Shown here piece after piece: positions 9,797 to 18,220 of a stretch of 64,000 nucleotides of DNA. Position 1 is the stretch's first letter; each line of letters opens with the position of its first letter. The notes under the pieces were generated by a model that was not told where the DNA came from, did no database searches, and saw nothing but the letters and a program-made list of their open reading frames with translations. The DNA lies in NCBI GenBank assembly GCA_016223165.1, contig JACRPO010000005.1, positions 372,001-436,000 on the forward strand, given 5' to 3'. Source of the DNA: Burkholderiales bacterium (GTDB taxonomy: Bacteria > Pseudomonadota > Gammaproteobacteria > Burkholderiales > Burkholderiaceae_C). The position numbers and the translations under genes were made by a program.

Positions 9797-9956
9797 GAGC
9801 CTGTGAACGAATCATCTACACCCGCTCGCCACGCCAGAAGGCGCCGGCTCGTCGTTGCAAGTGCTCGCCATGTCACGCGACATGGCTGCGCTTTGCGCCT
9901 CGATCCGACACCTTCTGGCGCGCCGCTCGGGCGCGGCTGACTCATGCACAGGCTCT
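9796..9956. repeat. 161-bp imperfect palindromic element with AGAGCCTGTG termini
   Basis: The element begins AGAGCCTGTG at 9796-9805 and ends with the exact complement CACAGGCTCT at 9947-9956. Inside, CGCCAGAAGG (9832-9841) pairs with CCTTCTGGCG (9911-9920), and CATGTC (9870-9875) pairs with GACATG (9879-9884) around the centre. The two arms of about 80 bases align almost without gaps. It fills the gap between the SIMPL gene and bdhA, which converge here. It looks like a dispersed intergenic palindrome (BIME or MITE-like) able to fold into one long hairpin. A second copy was not seen in this window. Confidence 0.75.
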
Positions 9957-9977
9957 GGGCGGCGAGGGCGCACGCAG

Positions 9978-10757
9978 CTACTGCGCCGTCCAGCCGCCGT
10001 CCACCGCCCAGGCCACGCCGCGCACGTTGTCGGCTGCGGGCGAGCACAGGAACAGGCACAGGCCGGCCAGTTGCTCGGGCGTCGTGAACTGCAGCGAGGG
10101 CTGCTTCTCGGCCAGCAGGCGGCGCTTGGCCTCCTCGTTGTCCACGCCGTCCGCGGCGGCACGCGCGTCGACCTGCTTCTGCACGAGCGGCGTCAGCACC
10201 CAGCCCGGGCACACCGCGTTCACCGTCACGCCGGTGGTGGCGTTCTCCAGCGCCGCTGCCTTGGTGAGCCCGACGATGCCGTGCTTGGCAGCGACATAGG
10301 CGCTCTTGGCCGCCGAGGCCACGAGGCCGTGCGCCGAAGCGATGTTGAGGATGCGCCCCCAGTTGCGTGCCCGCATGCCCGGCAGCGCCACACGCATGGC
10401 GTGGAAGGCCGAACTGAGGTTGATGGCGATGATGGCGTCCCAGCGCTCGACCGGAAACTCGTGCACCGGCGCCACGTGCTGGATGCCGGCGTTGTTGACG
10501 AGGATGTCGACGCGGCCGAACTCGCGCTCGCAGGACTTGACCATGTCCTCGATCTCGGCGGGCTTGCTCATGTCGGCACCATGGTGGCGTGCGCCCGCGT
10601 CGTGCTTGCGCACCGCGGCCAGTGCACCCTCCACGTCGCCGAAGCCGTTCAGCATGACGCGCGCGCCCTGCTCGGCCATCGCGAGCGCGATGCCGAGGCC
10701 GATGCCGCTCGTGGACCCCGTGACGAGGGCGACCTTTCCCTTGACTCCCGTGGACAT
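9978..10757 (-). CDS. bdhA: 3-hydroxybutyrate dehydrogenase (SDR family)
   Basis: This cytoplasmic enzyme oxidises D-3-hydroxybutyrate to acetoacetate with NAD+ during use of polyhydroxybutyrate. The 259-residue SDR protein has the cofactor motif TGSTSGIG at 13-20, NNAG in VDILVNNAGIQHV, the catalytic Ser in IASAHG, and YVAAK near 155. The GIQHVAPVHEFP and LEKQPSLQF-type segments (here AEKQPSLQFTTPEQLA) are characteristic of bacterial 3-hydroxybutyrate dehydrogenases. A good ribosome site (GAGGAGAG) precedes ATG 10757. PhaR encoded at 14.5 kb supports a PHB-storing organism. Confidence 0.92.
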   Translation of the reverse strand: MSTGVKGKVALVTGSTSGIGLGIALAMAEQGARVMLNGFGDVEGALAAVRKHDAGARHHGADMSKPAEIEDMVKSCEREFGRVDILVNNAGIQHVAPVHEFPVERWDAIIAINLSSAFHAMRVALPGMRARNWGRILNIASAHGLVASAAKSAYVAAKHGIVGLTKAAALENATTGVTVNAVCPGWVLTPLVQKQVDARAAADGVDNEEAKRRLLAEKQPSLQFTTPEQLAGLCLFLCSPAADNVRGVAWAVDGGWTAQ

Positions 10758-10866
10758 GCTGCAGCTCTCCTCTACGCGATGGGCTTGTTACGATGACTTC
10801 ATTATTCACCGCCGACCCGGCGACGACGGACACGAGCCTCGTCGGGCGCAGACCCACCTCGCCGCC

Positions 10867-11760
10867 ATGACCAACGCCACGCCCGCACAGCCCACGCTGC
10901 GCCATGTCCAATGCCTCGACAGCCGCGGCCTGCATCGCATGGCCTACTGGCAGTGGGAGCAGCAGGGTGACCTCGCGCACCCGCGCACGCTGGTCTGCGC
11001 GCACGGCCTGTCGCGGCAGGGGCGCGACTTCGACACGCTGGCGCGTGACCTCGCGAGCCACTATCGCGTCATCTGCCCCGACGTCGTCGGGCGCGGCAAG
11101 AGCGACCGCCTCGCCGACCCCATGGGCTACGCCATCCCGAGCTACGTGGCCGACATGGTGACGCTGGTGGCGCGCCTGGACGTTACCGAGCTCGACTGGG
11201 TCGGCACCTCCATGGGTGGACTCATCGGCCTGGGGCTGGCCAGCCTGCCGGGCTCGCCGGTGCGCAAGCTGGTGCTCAATGACGTCGGGCCGGCGATCGA
11301 GCCCTCGGCCATCGCGCGCATCGCGGGCTACCTGGGCCAGCCGGTGACCTGGCAGACGGTCGAAGAGGCGGCCGCGGCCCTGCGCAGCGTCTCGCTCGGC
11401 TTCGGCCCGCACACGGCCGAGCAGTGGCTGGAGCTCACTCGTCCGCAACTCGTGCCGTCGCCGGGCGGCGGCTTCATGTCGCACTACGACCCGGCCATCG
11501 CCGTGCCGGTGCGCGCGATGACGCCCGATATGGCGAAAGCCGGCGAAGCGCTGTTGTGGCAGAGCTACGAGCGCGTGCGCTGCCCGACGCTGCTGCTGCG
11601 CGGCGCCGACTCGGACCTGCTCTCGCCAACCACCGCCAAGGCGATGACCGAGCGTGGCCCGCATGCACACCTGGTGGAGTTCGCCGGTGTCGGTCATGCG
11701 CCCACGCTGGTGGCCGCCGACCAGCGCGCGGCGGTGCGCAGCTTCCTGCTCGATCCATGA
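10867..11760 (+). CDS. Alpha/beta hydrolase
   Basis: This 297-residue alpha/beta-hydrolase has the oxyanion-loop HG in VCAHGLSRQGRDF, the nucleophile elbow GTSMGG (Ser near residue 114), and an acid and base in the C-terminal part (GADSDLL, and His in FAGVGHAP). The substrate is not evident; the closest relatives are general esterases and epoxide- or ester-hydrolase-like proteins. ATG 10867 follows a divergent intergenic region shared with bdhA. Its TGA overlaps the start of the RelA-type gene (ATGA), so the two are translated together. Confidence 0.85.
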   Translation: MTNATPAQPTLRHVQCLDSRGLHRMAYWQWEQQGDLAHPRTLVCAHGLSRQGRDFDTLARDLASHYRVICPDVVGRGKSDRLADPMGYAIPSYVADMVTLVARLDVTELDWVGTSMGGLIGLGLASLPGSPVRKLVLNDVGPAIEPSAIARIAGYLGQPVTWQTVEEAAAALRSVSLGFGPHTAEQWLELTRPQLVPSPGGGFMSHYDPAIAVPVRAMTPDMAKAGEALLWQSYERVRCPTLLLRGADSDLLSPTTAKAMTERGPHAHLVEFAGVGHAPTLVAADQRAAVRSFLLDP

Positions 11761-14078
11761 AGGCCGGTCCGGCTGCGCCCGTCACACCGCTGACGGCGGC
11801 GGCCATCGTGCGCCTGGCCAGCGACGAGGCGGCCGCGGCCGGCGGCGCGGATGAGCGCGGCGGGCGCACCGCCGCCGCGCGGCCCGATCCGCTGGCCCGT
11901 GCGCGGGCCTTTGCCGAGCCTTTGCTCGCCGGCCAGCACCTGGACACCGGCGAGGACGTGCTCGCCCACGCCGACGGCGTGGCCGCCGTGCTCGCCTCGA
12001 TCGGCGCGGCGCCGGCTCTGTGCGCCACGGCCTATCTCGTCTACGCGGGCGACTACTTGCAACGCCCCGAGGAGGTGCTGCGCAAGGCCTTCGGCGAGCA
12101 CGCCGCGCGCCTGGGCACGCTGACGCGCCAGCTCGTGCAGATCCAGCGCGCGGCGCGCAGTGCCGTCGTGCCCGGCGAGCAGCGCGCGCTGCAGATCGAG
12201 CGCGTGCGCAAGATGCTGCTGGCGTTCTCGCGCGACCTGCGCGTGGTGCTGCTGCGCCTCGCCTCGCGCCTGCAGACGCTGCGCTGGTTCGCCGCCGCGC
12301 ACCGGCCCTGCCCGGCGGAACTCGCGACGGAGTCGCTGCAGGTCTTCGCGCCGCTGGCCAACCGGCTCGGCATCTGGCAGATCAAGTGGGAGCTCGAGGA
12401 CCTTGCCTTCCGCTTCCTGCAGCCCGACGAGTACCGCCGCGTCGCGCAGCTCGTGCAGGAGAAGCGGGCCGAGCGCGAGCAAGGTGTCGAGCGCTCGCGG
12501 CAGCAACTGGCCCGTCTGCTCGAGGAGGCAGCCATCCGCGCCGACGTCGTCGGCCGGCCCAAGCACCTGTACAGCATCTGGAAGAAGATGCAGGGCAAGG
12601 GCCTCGATTTCGCCGGCGTGCTCGATGCGCGCGCGCTGCGCGTCATCGTCGGCGATGCGGCCACCTGCTACTCGGTACTGGCGCGCGTGCACGAGCGCTG
12701 GCGCGCCGTCGTTGGCGAGTTCGACGACTACATCGCGCGGCCCAAGCCCAACGGCTACCAGTCGCTGCACACCGTCGTGCTGGCTGACGACGGGCGAGCG
12801 CTGGAGGTGCAGATCCGCACGCGCGCCATGCACGAACACGCCGAGCACGGCGTGGCCGCGCACTGGATGTACAAGGAGGCTGGCCCAAAGGGCTACGCCG
12901 GCGTCAGCGGGCTCAAGGCCGGCGGCGGTGCCGCCGCCGTGGGCGACTTCGAGGAGCGCGTGGCCGAGGCGCGCAAGGCGGTCCTGCGCGAACTGCTCGC
13001 CTGGCAGCGCGACGCGGCGGGCGGGGGCGACGCGGAGCAGGGCGCTGCCGGCGAGACGGCAGCCGCGACGGCGTTCGACGACCGCATCTACGTGTTCACG
13101 CCGCAGGCGACCATCATCGACCTGCCGGTGGACGGCACGCCGGTGGACTTCGCCTACGCCTTGCACACCGACCTCGGCCACCGCTGCCGCGGGGCGCGTG
13201 TCGACGGCGCGATGGTGCCGCTGCACACCGCTTTGCAGTCGGGCCAGACGGTGGAGGTGATCGCGGCCAAGGAGGGCGGGCCGTCGCTGGACTGGCTCAA
13301 TCCGGAACTGGGCTACCTCAAGAGCCCGCGCGCGCGCGCCAAGGTGCGCGCCTGGTTCAACGCGCAGGCCCTGCAGGCGACCGCGGCGCGCGGCCGCGAA
13401 CTCGTGGAGAAGCTGCTGCAGCGCGAGGGCCGCACCGCGGTCAAGCTGGACGGCCTGGCCGAAGAGCTCGGGTTCAAGAATGCCGAGGCGCTGTTCGAGG
13501 TGGTGGGCAAGGACGAGTTCTCGCTGCGCCACATCGAGAACCTGCTGCGTCCGCCGCCCGCGGCTCCCGAGGAAGAGCGGGTTGCGCTGCAGCGCTCGCG
13601 CAGCGGTGCCGCGCGCGGTGGCGTGCTGGTGGTGGGCGTCGACTCGCTGTTGACGACGCTGGCGCGCTGCTGCCGGCCGGCGCCGCCCGACGCCATCGGC
13701 GGCTTCGTCACGCGCGGCAAGGGTGTGGCCATCCACCGTGCCGATTGCAGCAACCTGCGCCACATGGCTGCGGCCAATCCCGGCCGCCTGATCGATGTCA
13801 GGTGGGGCGAGGCGACGGCGAGCGCCAAGAGCGGCGAGGCGCTCTACCCGATCGACGTGCTGATCGAGGCGGCCGACCGCAGCGGCCTGCTGCGCGACAT
13901 CTCCGAGGTCTTCGCCAAGCAGAAGGTCAACGTCACCGCCGTGCACACGCAGAGCGCGCGCGACCGCAGCACGGCGTGGATGACCTTCACGGTGGAAGTG
14001 CCCGACGCGGCGCGCCTCGCGCCGGTGCTGGCCCAGGTGGCGCGCGTGGCGGGCGTTCGTCACGCGCGGCGCAAGTGA
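11757..14078 (+). CDS. relA: RelA-type (p)ppGpp synthetase with degenerate HD domain
   Basis: RelA makes the alarmone (p)ppGpp on starved ribosomes. The 773-residue protein has the full RelA/SpoT order. An N-terminal HD-like region (about 45-190) is followed by the synthetase domain, about 225-375, with RPKHLYSIWKKMQGKG, DDYIARPKPNGYQSLHT and EVQIRTRAMHEHAEHG. A TGS domain begins near 440 (IYVFTPQATIIDLP), and an ACT domain lies at the C-terminus (YPIDVLIEAADRSGLL). The HD residues needed for ppGpp hydrolysis are missing: the region reads HADGVAAVLASIG then TAYLVYAGDYL in place of the HD pair. It should therefore be synthetase-only. The ATG overlaps the hydrolase stop. Confidence 0.92.
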   Translation: MKAGPAAPVTPLTAAAIVRLASDEAAAAGGADERGGRTAAARPDPLARARAFAEPLLAGQHLDTGEDVLAHADGVAAVLASIGAAPALCATAYLVYAGDYLQRPEEVLRKAFGEHAARLGTLTRQLVQIQRAARSAVVPGEQRALQIERVRKMLLAFSRDLRVVLLRLASRLQTLRWFAAAHRPCPAELATESLQVFAPLANRLGIWQIKWELEDLAFRFLQPDEYRRVAQLVQEKRAEREQGVERSRQQLARLLEEAAIRADVVGRPKHLYSIWKKMQGKGLDFAGVLDARALRVIVGDAATCYSVLARVHERWRAVVGEFDDYIARPKPNGYQSLHTVVLADDGRALEVQIRTRAMHEHAEHGVAAHWMYKEAGPKGYAGVSGLKAGGGAAAVGDFEERVAEARKAVLRELLAWQRDAAGGGDAEQGAAGETAAATAFDDRIYVFTPQATIIDLPVDGTPVDFAYALHTDLGHRCRGARVDGAMVPLHTALQSGQTVEVIAAKEGGPSLDWLNPELGYLKSPRARAKVRAWFNAQALQATAARGRELVEKLLQREGRTAVKLDGLAEELGFKNAEALFEVVGKDEFSLRHIENLLRPPPAAPEEERVALQRSRSGAARGGVLVVGVDSLLTTLARCCRPAPPDAIGGFVTRGKGVAIHRADCSNLRHMAAANPGRLIDVRWGEATASAKSGEALYPIDVLIEAADRSGLLRDISEVFAKQKVNVTAVHTQSARDRSTAWMTFTVEVPDAARLAPVLAQVARVAGVRHARRK

Positions 14079-14118
14079 TCCGTGGCCGCCGTGCTCAGGG
14101 CCACCGGATTCGCTGTTG

Positions 14119-14124
14119 TAGAAT
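14119..14124 (+). promoter_or_regulatory. Likely -10 box for tRNA-Val
   Basis: TAGAAT, with TG two bases upstream as in an extended -10, ends 12 bases before the first tRNA base. No clear -35 is seen. Confidence 0.5.
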
Positions 14125-14136
14125 CTTCGGCGCAAC

Positions 14137-14213
14137 AGGCGTGTAGCTCAGCTGGTTAGAGCACCACCTTGACATGGTGGGGGTCGGAGGTTCGAGTCCT
14201 CTCGCGCCTACCA
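14137..14213 (+). tRNA. tRNA-Val (anticodon GAC)
   Basis: The 77-base gene folds into a full cloverleaf. The acceptor stem AGGCGTG pairs with CGCGCCT (one G-T pair), the D arm is GCTCAGCTGGTTAGAGC, and the anticodon stem CCACC/GGTGG encloses TTGACAT with anticodon GAC. The T arm is GGAGG-TTCGAGT-CCTCT, and CCA is encoded. The GAC anticodon reads GUC and GUU valine codons. It is a single gene with its own promoter-like -10 and an intrinsic terminator eight bases after CCA. Confidence 0.97.
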
Positions 14214-14220
14214 ACAAAAC

Positions 14221-14258
14221 CAACGCCGACAAGCACATCGCTTGTCGGCGTTGTCGTT
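14221..14258 (+). terminator. Intrinsic terminator after tRNA-Val
   Basis: A perfect 14-bp stem (CAACGCCGACAAGC at 14221-14234 with 14240-14253) has a 5-base loop and is followed by TCGTTTC. It lies just downstream of the tRNA 3' end. Confidence 0.8.
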
Positions 14259-14442
14259 TCGGGGTCTCAAGAGCACCGCCTCGGTCCGAGTCAGAGCATC
14301 TCGACCCCGGGCAGCTTGCGCATTCGCCAAAGGCCATGCTTCCCGCGCAAGCCACGGCTGCGCCGCGTGCGACATGTGCGCGGCGTTCGCCACATGCGCC
14401 ACGCACGGGGAAATCCCGCGCCGAGGGTGGCTGCGCCCCTCC

Positions 14443-14448
14443 TAGAAT
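14443..14448 (+). promoter_or_regulatory. Likely -10 box for phaR
   Basis: TAGAAT lies 35 bases upstream of the phaR ATG, leaving a leader of about 30 bases with CCGGAG as the possible ribosome site. PhaR proteins often repress their own gene, but no operator could be assigned. Confidence 0.4.
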
Positions 14449-14483
14449 GAGTTCACCTTCTGTGTCCGGAGATCAGGTAACGC

Positions 14484-15065
14484 ATGCCCGCCTCGCGCCG
14501 ATCCTCTGCCGACCCTTCGACCACGCCCGAGGCCAAGGCCGGCACGTCGTTGCGGGTGCTGAAGAAGTACCCCAACCGCCGGCTCTACGACACGCAGACG
14601 AGCAGCTACATCACGCTCGCCGACGTCAAGCAGATGGTGCTGGCGGGCGAATCGTTCGAGGTGCGCGACGCCAAGACCGGCGAGGACCTGACACGCAGCA
14701 TCCTGCTGCAGATCATCCTCGAGGAAGAATCGGGCGGTGTGCCGATGTTCAGCACGCAGTCGCTGGAGCAGATCATCCGCTTCTACGGCCACGCGATGCA
14801 GGGGATGATGGGCACGATGCTCGAGAAGAACCTGCAGGCTTTCGCCGAACTGCAGGGCCGGCTGCTCGAGCAGAGCCGCGGCCTCTACGACCCGAAGCAC
14901 CTGACACCCGAGGTGTGGACGCAGTTCATGAGCGGCCAGACGCCGGTGCTGCAGAACCTGATGACCAGCTACCTCGAGCAAAGCCGCAGCCTCGTCGAGC
15001 AGTTGCAGCGCAACGCGGGCGGCCTGTTCCCGGGCATGCCGGGGTTCGGGTCGAACAAGAAGTAG
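14484..15065 (+). CDS. phaR: Polyhydroxyalkanoate synthesis repressor PhaR
   Basis: PhaR binds both DNA and PHB granules and represses phasin and its own gene until polymer accumulates. The 193-residue protein has the signature N-terminal DNA-binding domain KKYPNRRLYDTQTSSYITL (about 27-46), then KQMVLAGESFEVRDAKTGEDLTRSIL. A helical C-terminal half follows with EIIRFYG-like sequence (EQIIRFYGHAMQGMMG), as in the PHB accumulation regulatory domain. It stands alone between tRNA-Val and the convergent flavoprotein gene. Together with bdhA it marks a PHB-storing cell. Confidence 0.95.
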   Translation: MPASRRSSADPSTTPEAKAGTSLRVLKKYPNRRLYDTQTSSYITLADVKQMVLAGESFEVRDAKTGEDLTRSILLQIILEEESGGVPMFSTQSLEQIIRFYGHAMQGMMGTMLEKNLQAFAELQGRLLEQSRGLYDPKHLTPEVWTQFMSGQTPVLQNLMTSYLEQSRSLVEQLQRNAGGLFPGMPGFGSNKK

Positions 15066-15090
15066 CGGAGTTCGCCGGCGCCGGCTTGGT

Positions 15091-16452
15091 TCACCCAGCC
15101 GCCGGCTCGAACACGCCGTAGCCCGGCGCCAGAAGGTTCGCCGGATCGAACTCTTCCTTCGCCGCCCGCAGTGCCTCGAAGGACCCGCCGAAGTGGATGC
15201 GCCAGTCGTCGCGAGACATCGCAAACGCGCTGACCGGGTACAGCGTGCCCCCCGCGGCGCGTAGACGCTCGTAGGTCGCGCGGTTGGCTGCCACCAGGCG
15301 AGCTGCCGTCGTGGGGTCGTCACTGGCCGGAATCCGGACCAGGTTGAGCACGTGACAGAGCGGCTCCGGCGGCAGCCTGAGCAGCGGCGTCCGGAAGGCT
15401 TGCGTGCGAAACGCGGAGAGCAAGACCTGGCCGAAGGGACCCAGGTCGGGTGGCGTCAGTCTCGTCAGTTCACCCGGCACGATCGCCTCTGCCTGCGAGT
15501 CGCCGATGAACGTGGTCAGCCACGGGTGCGGGAAGGACCACTGGCCGTTGTCGCGCAAGGCCTGCTCGAGCGCGTCCAGGCGGCTCAGGTAGTCCAGGTA
15601 TGGCAACGTTGCGATCTGAGCCCGGGGCCGGTCGTCCGCCAGGCCTGCGAGGAGCTCGCCGTCGTCGGGCGGTCTTCCGAAGATCTTCTTGATCGCGTCG
15701 AGGCGGAACGACCAGCCGTTCGGTGTCGGGACCGCCGCTCCTTGCGCGGCGTCGAAACGCTGGCCGGCGGCGAGCAGGCGCTGGTCCACGAGCAGGGCCT
15801 CGAGGCTCGCATAGCTGAGCACGAAGCGGCGCACCTCGGCAGGCGCCGGCACGAGCTTCAACGTCGCGCGCGTGATGACGCCTACCTGTCCGAGCCCGCC
15901 GCGCACGGCGTCGAACAACGCCGGGTTGCGGGCCCCGGAACAGGTCATCACCTCGCCGGCGCCGGTGACGACCTGCAGTTCGACCACGTTGTCGCTCACC
16001 GCGCCGAATTGCGATGCGGCGCTGCCCATGCCGCCCACGACGAGCGTGCCGCCCACCGACAGCCCCAGATAGTCCGGCAGCGCAGGCGGTGCGAGCCCGC
16101 GGGGCAGGGTCGCGGCAAGCACGTCGCGCCACGTGGCGCCGGCGTCGACGACGACGAGGTCGCCATCCGCGCCGTGCACCCGCCGCAGCGACGACATGTC
16201 CAGGGCGAGACCGCGTTCGACCTGGCAGCGGCCGAACACGGAGTGCTTGCGTCCCTGCGCGGCGACCTGGCACCGCGATTGCGCGGCCCAGGCGAGCGCC
16301 AAGCTCACGTCCCGTACGGACGCCGGCCGCACGATGGCCAGAGGCGCCCCGTGGACGATGTGACCGAAGTCGGTTGCAGCCACAACACGCGACTCGTCGT
16401 CGAGACAAGTCTCGCCATCGATGGGCGGCATGGTCGTCATCACGGAAGACAA
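15091..16452 (-). CDS. FAD-linked oxidoreductase, cytokinin-dehydrogenase-like
   Basis: The protein of about 450 residues has a PCMH-type FAD-binding domain (about 30-205). It carries IVRPASVRDVSLAL, a candidate His for covalent flavin attachment in QGRKHSVFGRCQ, and DYLGLSVGGTLVVGGMGSAA. The C-terminal substrate domain ends with FDPANLLAPGYGVF. The FAD loop and the DNVVELQVVTGAGEVMTCS segment resemble plant-type cytokinin dehydrogenases, but bacterial members oxidise varied substrates, so the reaction is not assigned. ATG 16440 is one start. A TTG at 16452 in the same frame sits 7 bases after AGGAGG (complement of 16460-16465) and is the better-supported start. It is convergent with phaR. 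Confidence 0.82.
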   Translation of the reverse strand: MSSVMTTMPPIDGETCLDDESRVVAATDFGHIVHGAPLAIVRPASVRDVSLALAWAAQSRCQVAAQGRKHSVFGRCQVERGLALDMSSLRRVHGADGDLVVVDAGATWRDVLAATLPRGLAPPALPDYLGLSVGGTLVVGGMGSAASQFGAVSDNVVELQVVTGAGEVMTCSGARNPALFDAVRGGLGQVGVITRATLKLVPAPAEVRRFVLSYASLEALLVDQRLLAAGQRFDAAQGAAVPTPNGWSFRLDAIKKIFGRPPDDGELLAGLADDRPRAQIATLPYLDYLSRLDALEQALRDNGQWSFPHPWLTTFIGDSQAEAIVPGELTRLTPPDLGPFGQVLLSAFRTQAFRTPLLRLPPEPLCHVLNLVRIPASDDPTTAARLVAANRATYERLRAAGGTLYPVSAFAMSRDDWRIHFGGSFEALRAAKEEFDPANLLAPGYGVFEPAAG

Positions 16453-16765
16453 GCTGGCACCTCCTTCGGCAATGGCCGCCGTACGCCTGGCCGGTCCGGC
16501 AACGGCGCTGGCGGGGCCAACCATCACACGGCTGAATCTGGACCGACGACGAGAGCGAAACGCCGATCGCTCAAGTCGCCATCCTGCCTGCCGGGCCGCG
16601 GAACAACGACGCGACGGGCGATAGACTGTTTCGAGGACCCGGAAATAGCGGAACCGTGACGACCGCGTCGTCGTCGAGGTGGTCCTGGCACCCGGTCTTG
16701 CGGAGAGCTCGGCGAGTGCCTGGTTGCCGATGGTGCCGACGCCCGATCGGCGAAAATCGCAGCGA
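16453..16765. other. Intergenic region between divergent flavoprotein gene and rimO
   Basis: The 313 bases hold the AGGAGG ribosome site of the flavoprotein gene (16460-16465, minus strand) and presumably divergent promoters. I see no convincing gene, RNA fold or repeat. Frames continuing upstream from both genes lack conserved sequence. Confidence 0.5.
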
Positions 16766-18190
16766 ATGACCCAAGACACCTCCACAGGCGTCGCCTCGAG
16801 CATCCCGCGCGTCGGCTTCGTCTCGCTCGGCTGCCCCAAGGCCCTCACCGACTCGGAACTCATCCTCACGCGCCTGCGTGCCGAAGGCTACGAGACAAGC
16901 AAGACCTTCGCCGGTGCCGACCTGGTGATCGTCAACACCTGCGGCTTCATCGACGAGGCGGTGCAGGAGAGCCTCTCGACCATCGGCGAGGCATTGGCCG
17001 AGAACGGCAAGGTCATCGTCACCGGCTGCCTCGGCGCCAAGGGCGGGGCCGACACGGGCGTGGGCGGCGGCAACCTCGTGCGGCAAGTGCACCCGAAGGT
17101 GCTGGCGGTGACCGGGCCGCACGCCACCGACGAGGTGATGGATGCGGTGCACCGGCACGTGCCGAAACCGCACGATCCCTTCGTCGACCTCGTGCCCGAG
17201 GCGCGCGCCGAGTTCCGTGGCGTGGCCGGCATCAAGCTGACGCCGCGCCACTACGCCTACCTGAAGATCAGCGAGGGGTGCAACCACGGCTGCACGTTCT
17301 GCATCATCCCCAGCATGCGCGGCGGCCTCGTCTCGCGGCCGATCGGCGAGCTGCTCAACGAGGCGCGGGCGCTGTTCGAGAGCGGCGTCAAGGAGCTGCT
17401 CGTCGTGAGCCAGGACACCTCGGCCTACGGCGTGGACGTCAGGTACCGCACCGGCTTCTGGGACGGCAAGCCCGTGAAGACGCGCCTCGTGGACCTGGCC
17501 GAGAAGCTCGCCGAGTTGGCCGCGCCGCACGGCGCCTGGGTGCGCTTGCACTACGTCTATCCGTACCCGCATGTCGACGAATTGCTGCCGCTGATGGCCG
17601 ACGGCCGCGTTCTGCCCTACCTCGACGTGCCCTTCCAGCATGCGCACCCCGACGTGCTCAAGCGCATGAAGCGGCCCGCGAGCGGCGAACGCAACCTCGA
17701 GCGCCTGCTGCGCTGGCGTGCCGCTTGCCCGGAGATCGTCGTGCGCAGCACCTTCATCGCCGGCTTCCCCGGCGAGACCGAGCCGGAGTTCGAACACCTG
17801 CTCGAGTTCGTGCGCGAGGCCGGTATCGACCGCGCCGGCTGCTTCGCCTATTCACCCGTGGCGGGCGCGACGGCCAACGAGTTGCCCGACCCGTTGCCGC
17901 AGGCGCTGCGCGAGGAGCGCCGCGCCCGCTTCATGGCCGTCGCCGAGGAGGTTTCGGTGCGCAAGCTGCAGCGTCGCATCGGCGCCGAGATGCAGGTGCT
18001 TGTCGACCACGCGCCGGCGCTCGGCCGCAAGGGCGGGCGCGGACGCAGCTACGCCGATGCGCCGGAGATCGACGGTACCGTGCGACTGCTGCCGCCGCCG
18101 AAGGCCAGCCGCACGCTGAAGGCGGGCGAGTTCGTGCAGGCGCGCGTCTTGGCTTGCGAAGGCCACGATCTCGTTGCCATGCCGCTCTGA
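16766..18190 (+). CDS. rimO: Ribosomal protein S12 methylthiotransferase RimO
   Basis: RimO adds a methylthio group to an aspartate of ribosomal protein S12. The 474-residue radical-SAM enzyme has an N-terminal UPF0004 domain with [21 protein letters not shown] and TGCLGAKGG. These supply the three cysteines for one Fe-S cluster. The radical-SAM triad CNHGCTFC is near residue 171, and [13 protein letters not shown] and a C-terminal TRAM domain (about 405-474) follow. ATG 16766 is chosen because conservation begins with [12 protein letters not shown]; an upstream extension in the same frame lacks it. Confidence 0.95.
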   Translation: MTQDTSTGVASSIPRVGFVSLGCPKALTDSELILTRLRAEGYETSKTFAGADLVIVNTCGFIDEAVQESLSTIGEALAENGKVIVTGCLGAKGGADTGVGGGNLVRQVHPKVLAVTGPHATDEVMDAVHRHVPKPHDPFVDLVPEARAEFRGVAGIKLTPRHYAYLKISEGCNHGCTFCIIPSMRGGLVSRPIGELLNEARALFESGVKELLVVSQDTSAYGVDVRYRTGFWDGKPVKTRLVDLAEKLAELAAPHGAWVRLHYVYPYPHVDELLPLMADGRVLPYLDVPFQHAHPDVLKRMKRPASGERNLERLLRWRAACPEIVVRSTFIAGFPGETEPEFEHLLEFVREAGIDRAGCFAYSPVAGATANELPDPLPQALREERRARFMAVAEEVSVRKLQRRIGAEMQVLVDHAPALGRKGGRGRSYADAPEIDGTVRLLPPPKASRTLKAGEFVQARVLACEGHDLVAMPL

Positions 18191-18220
18191 CAGCCCGGCG
18201 CCACAGAAGAAGGACCCGAC

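Noticed and set aside
9812..10162. Small antisense frame over the palindrome and the bdhA end
   Set aside because: It exists because the palindrome is GC-rich and open in several frames. No protein evidence is seen.
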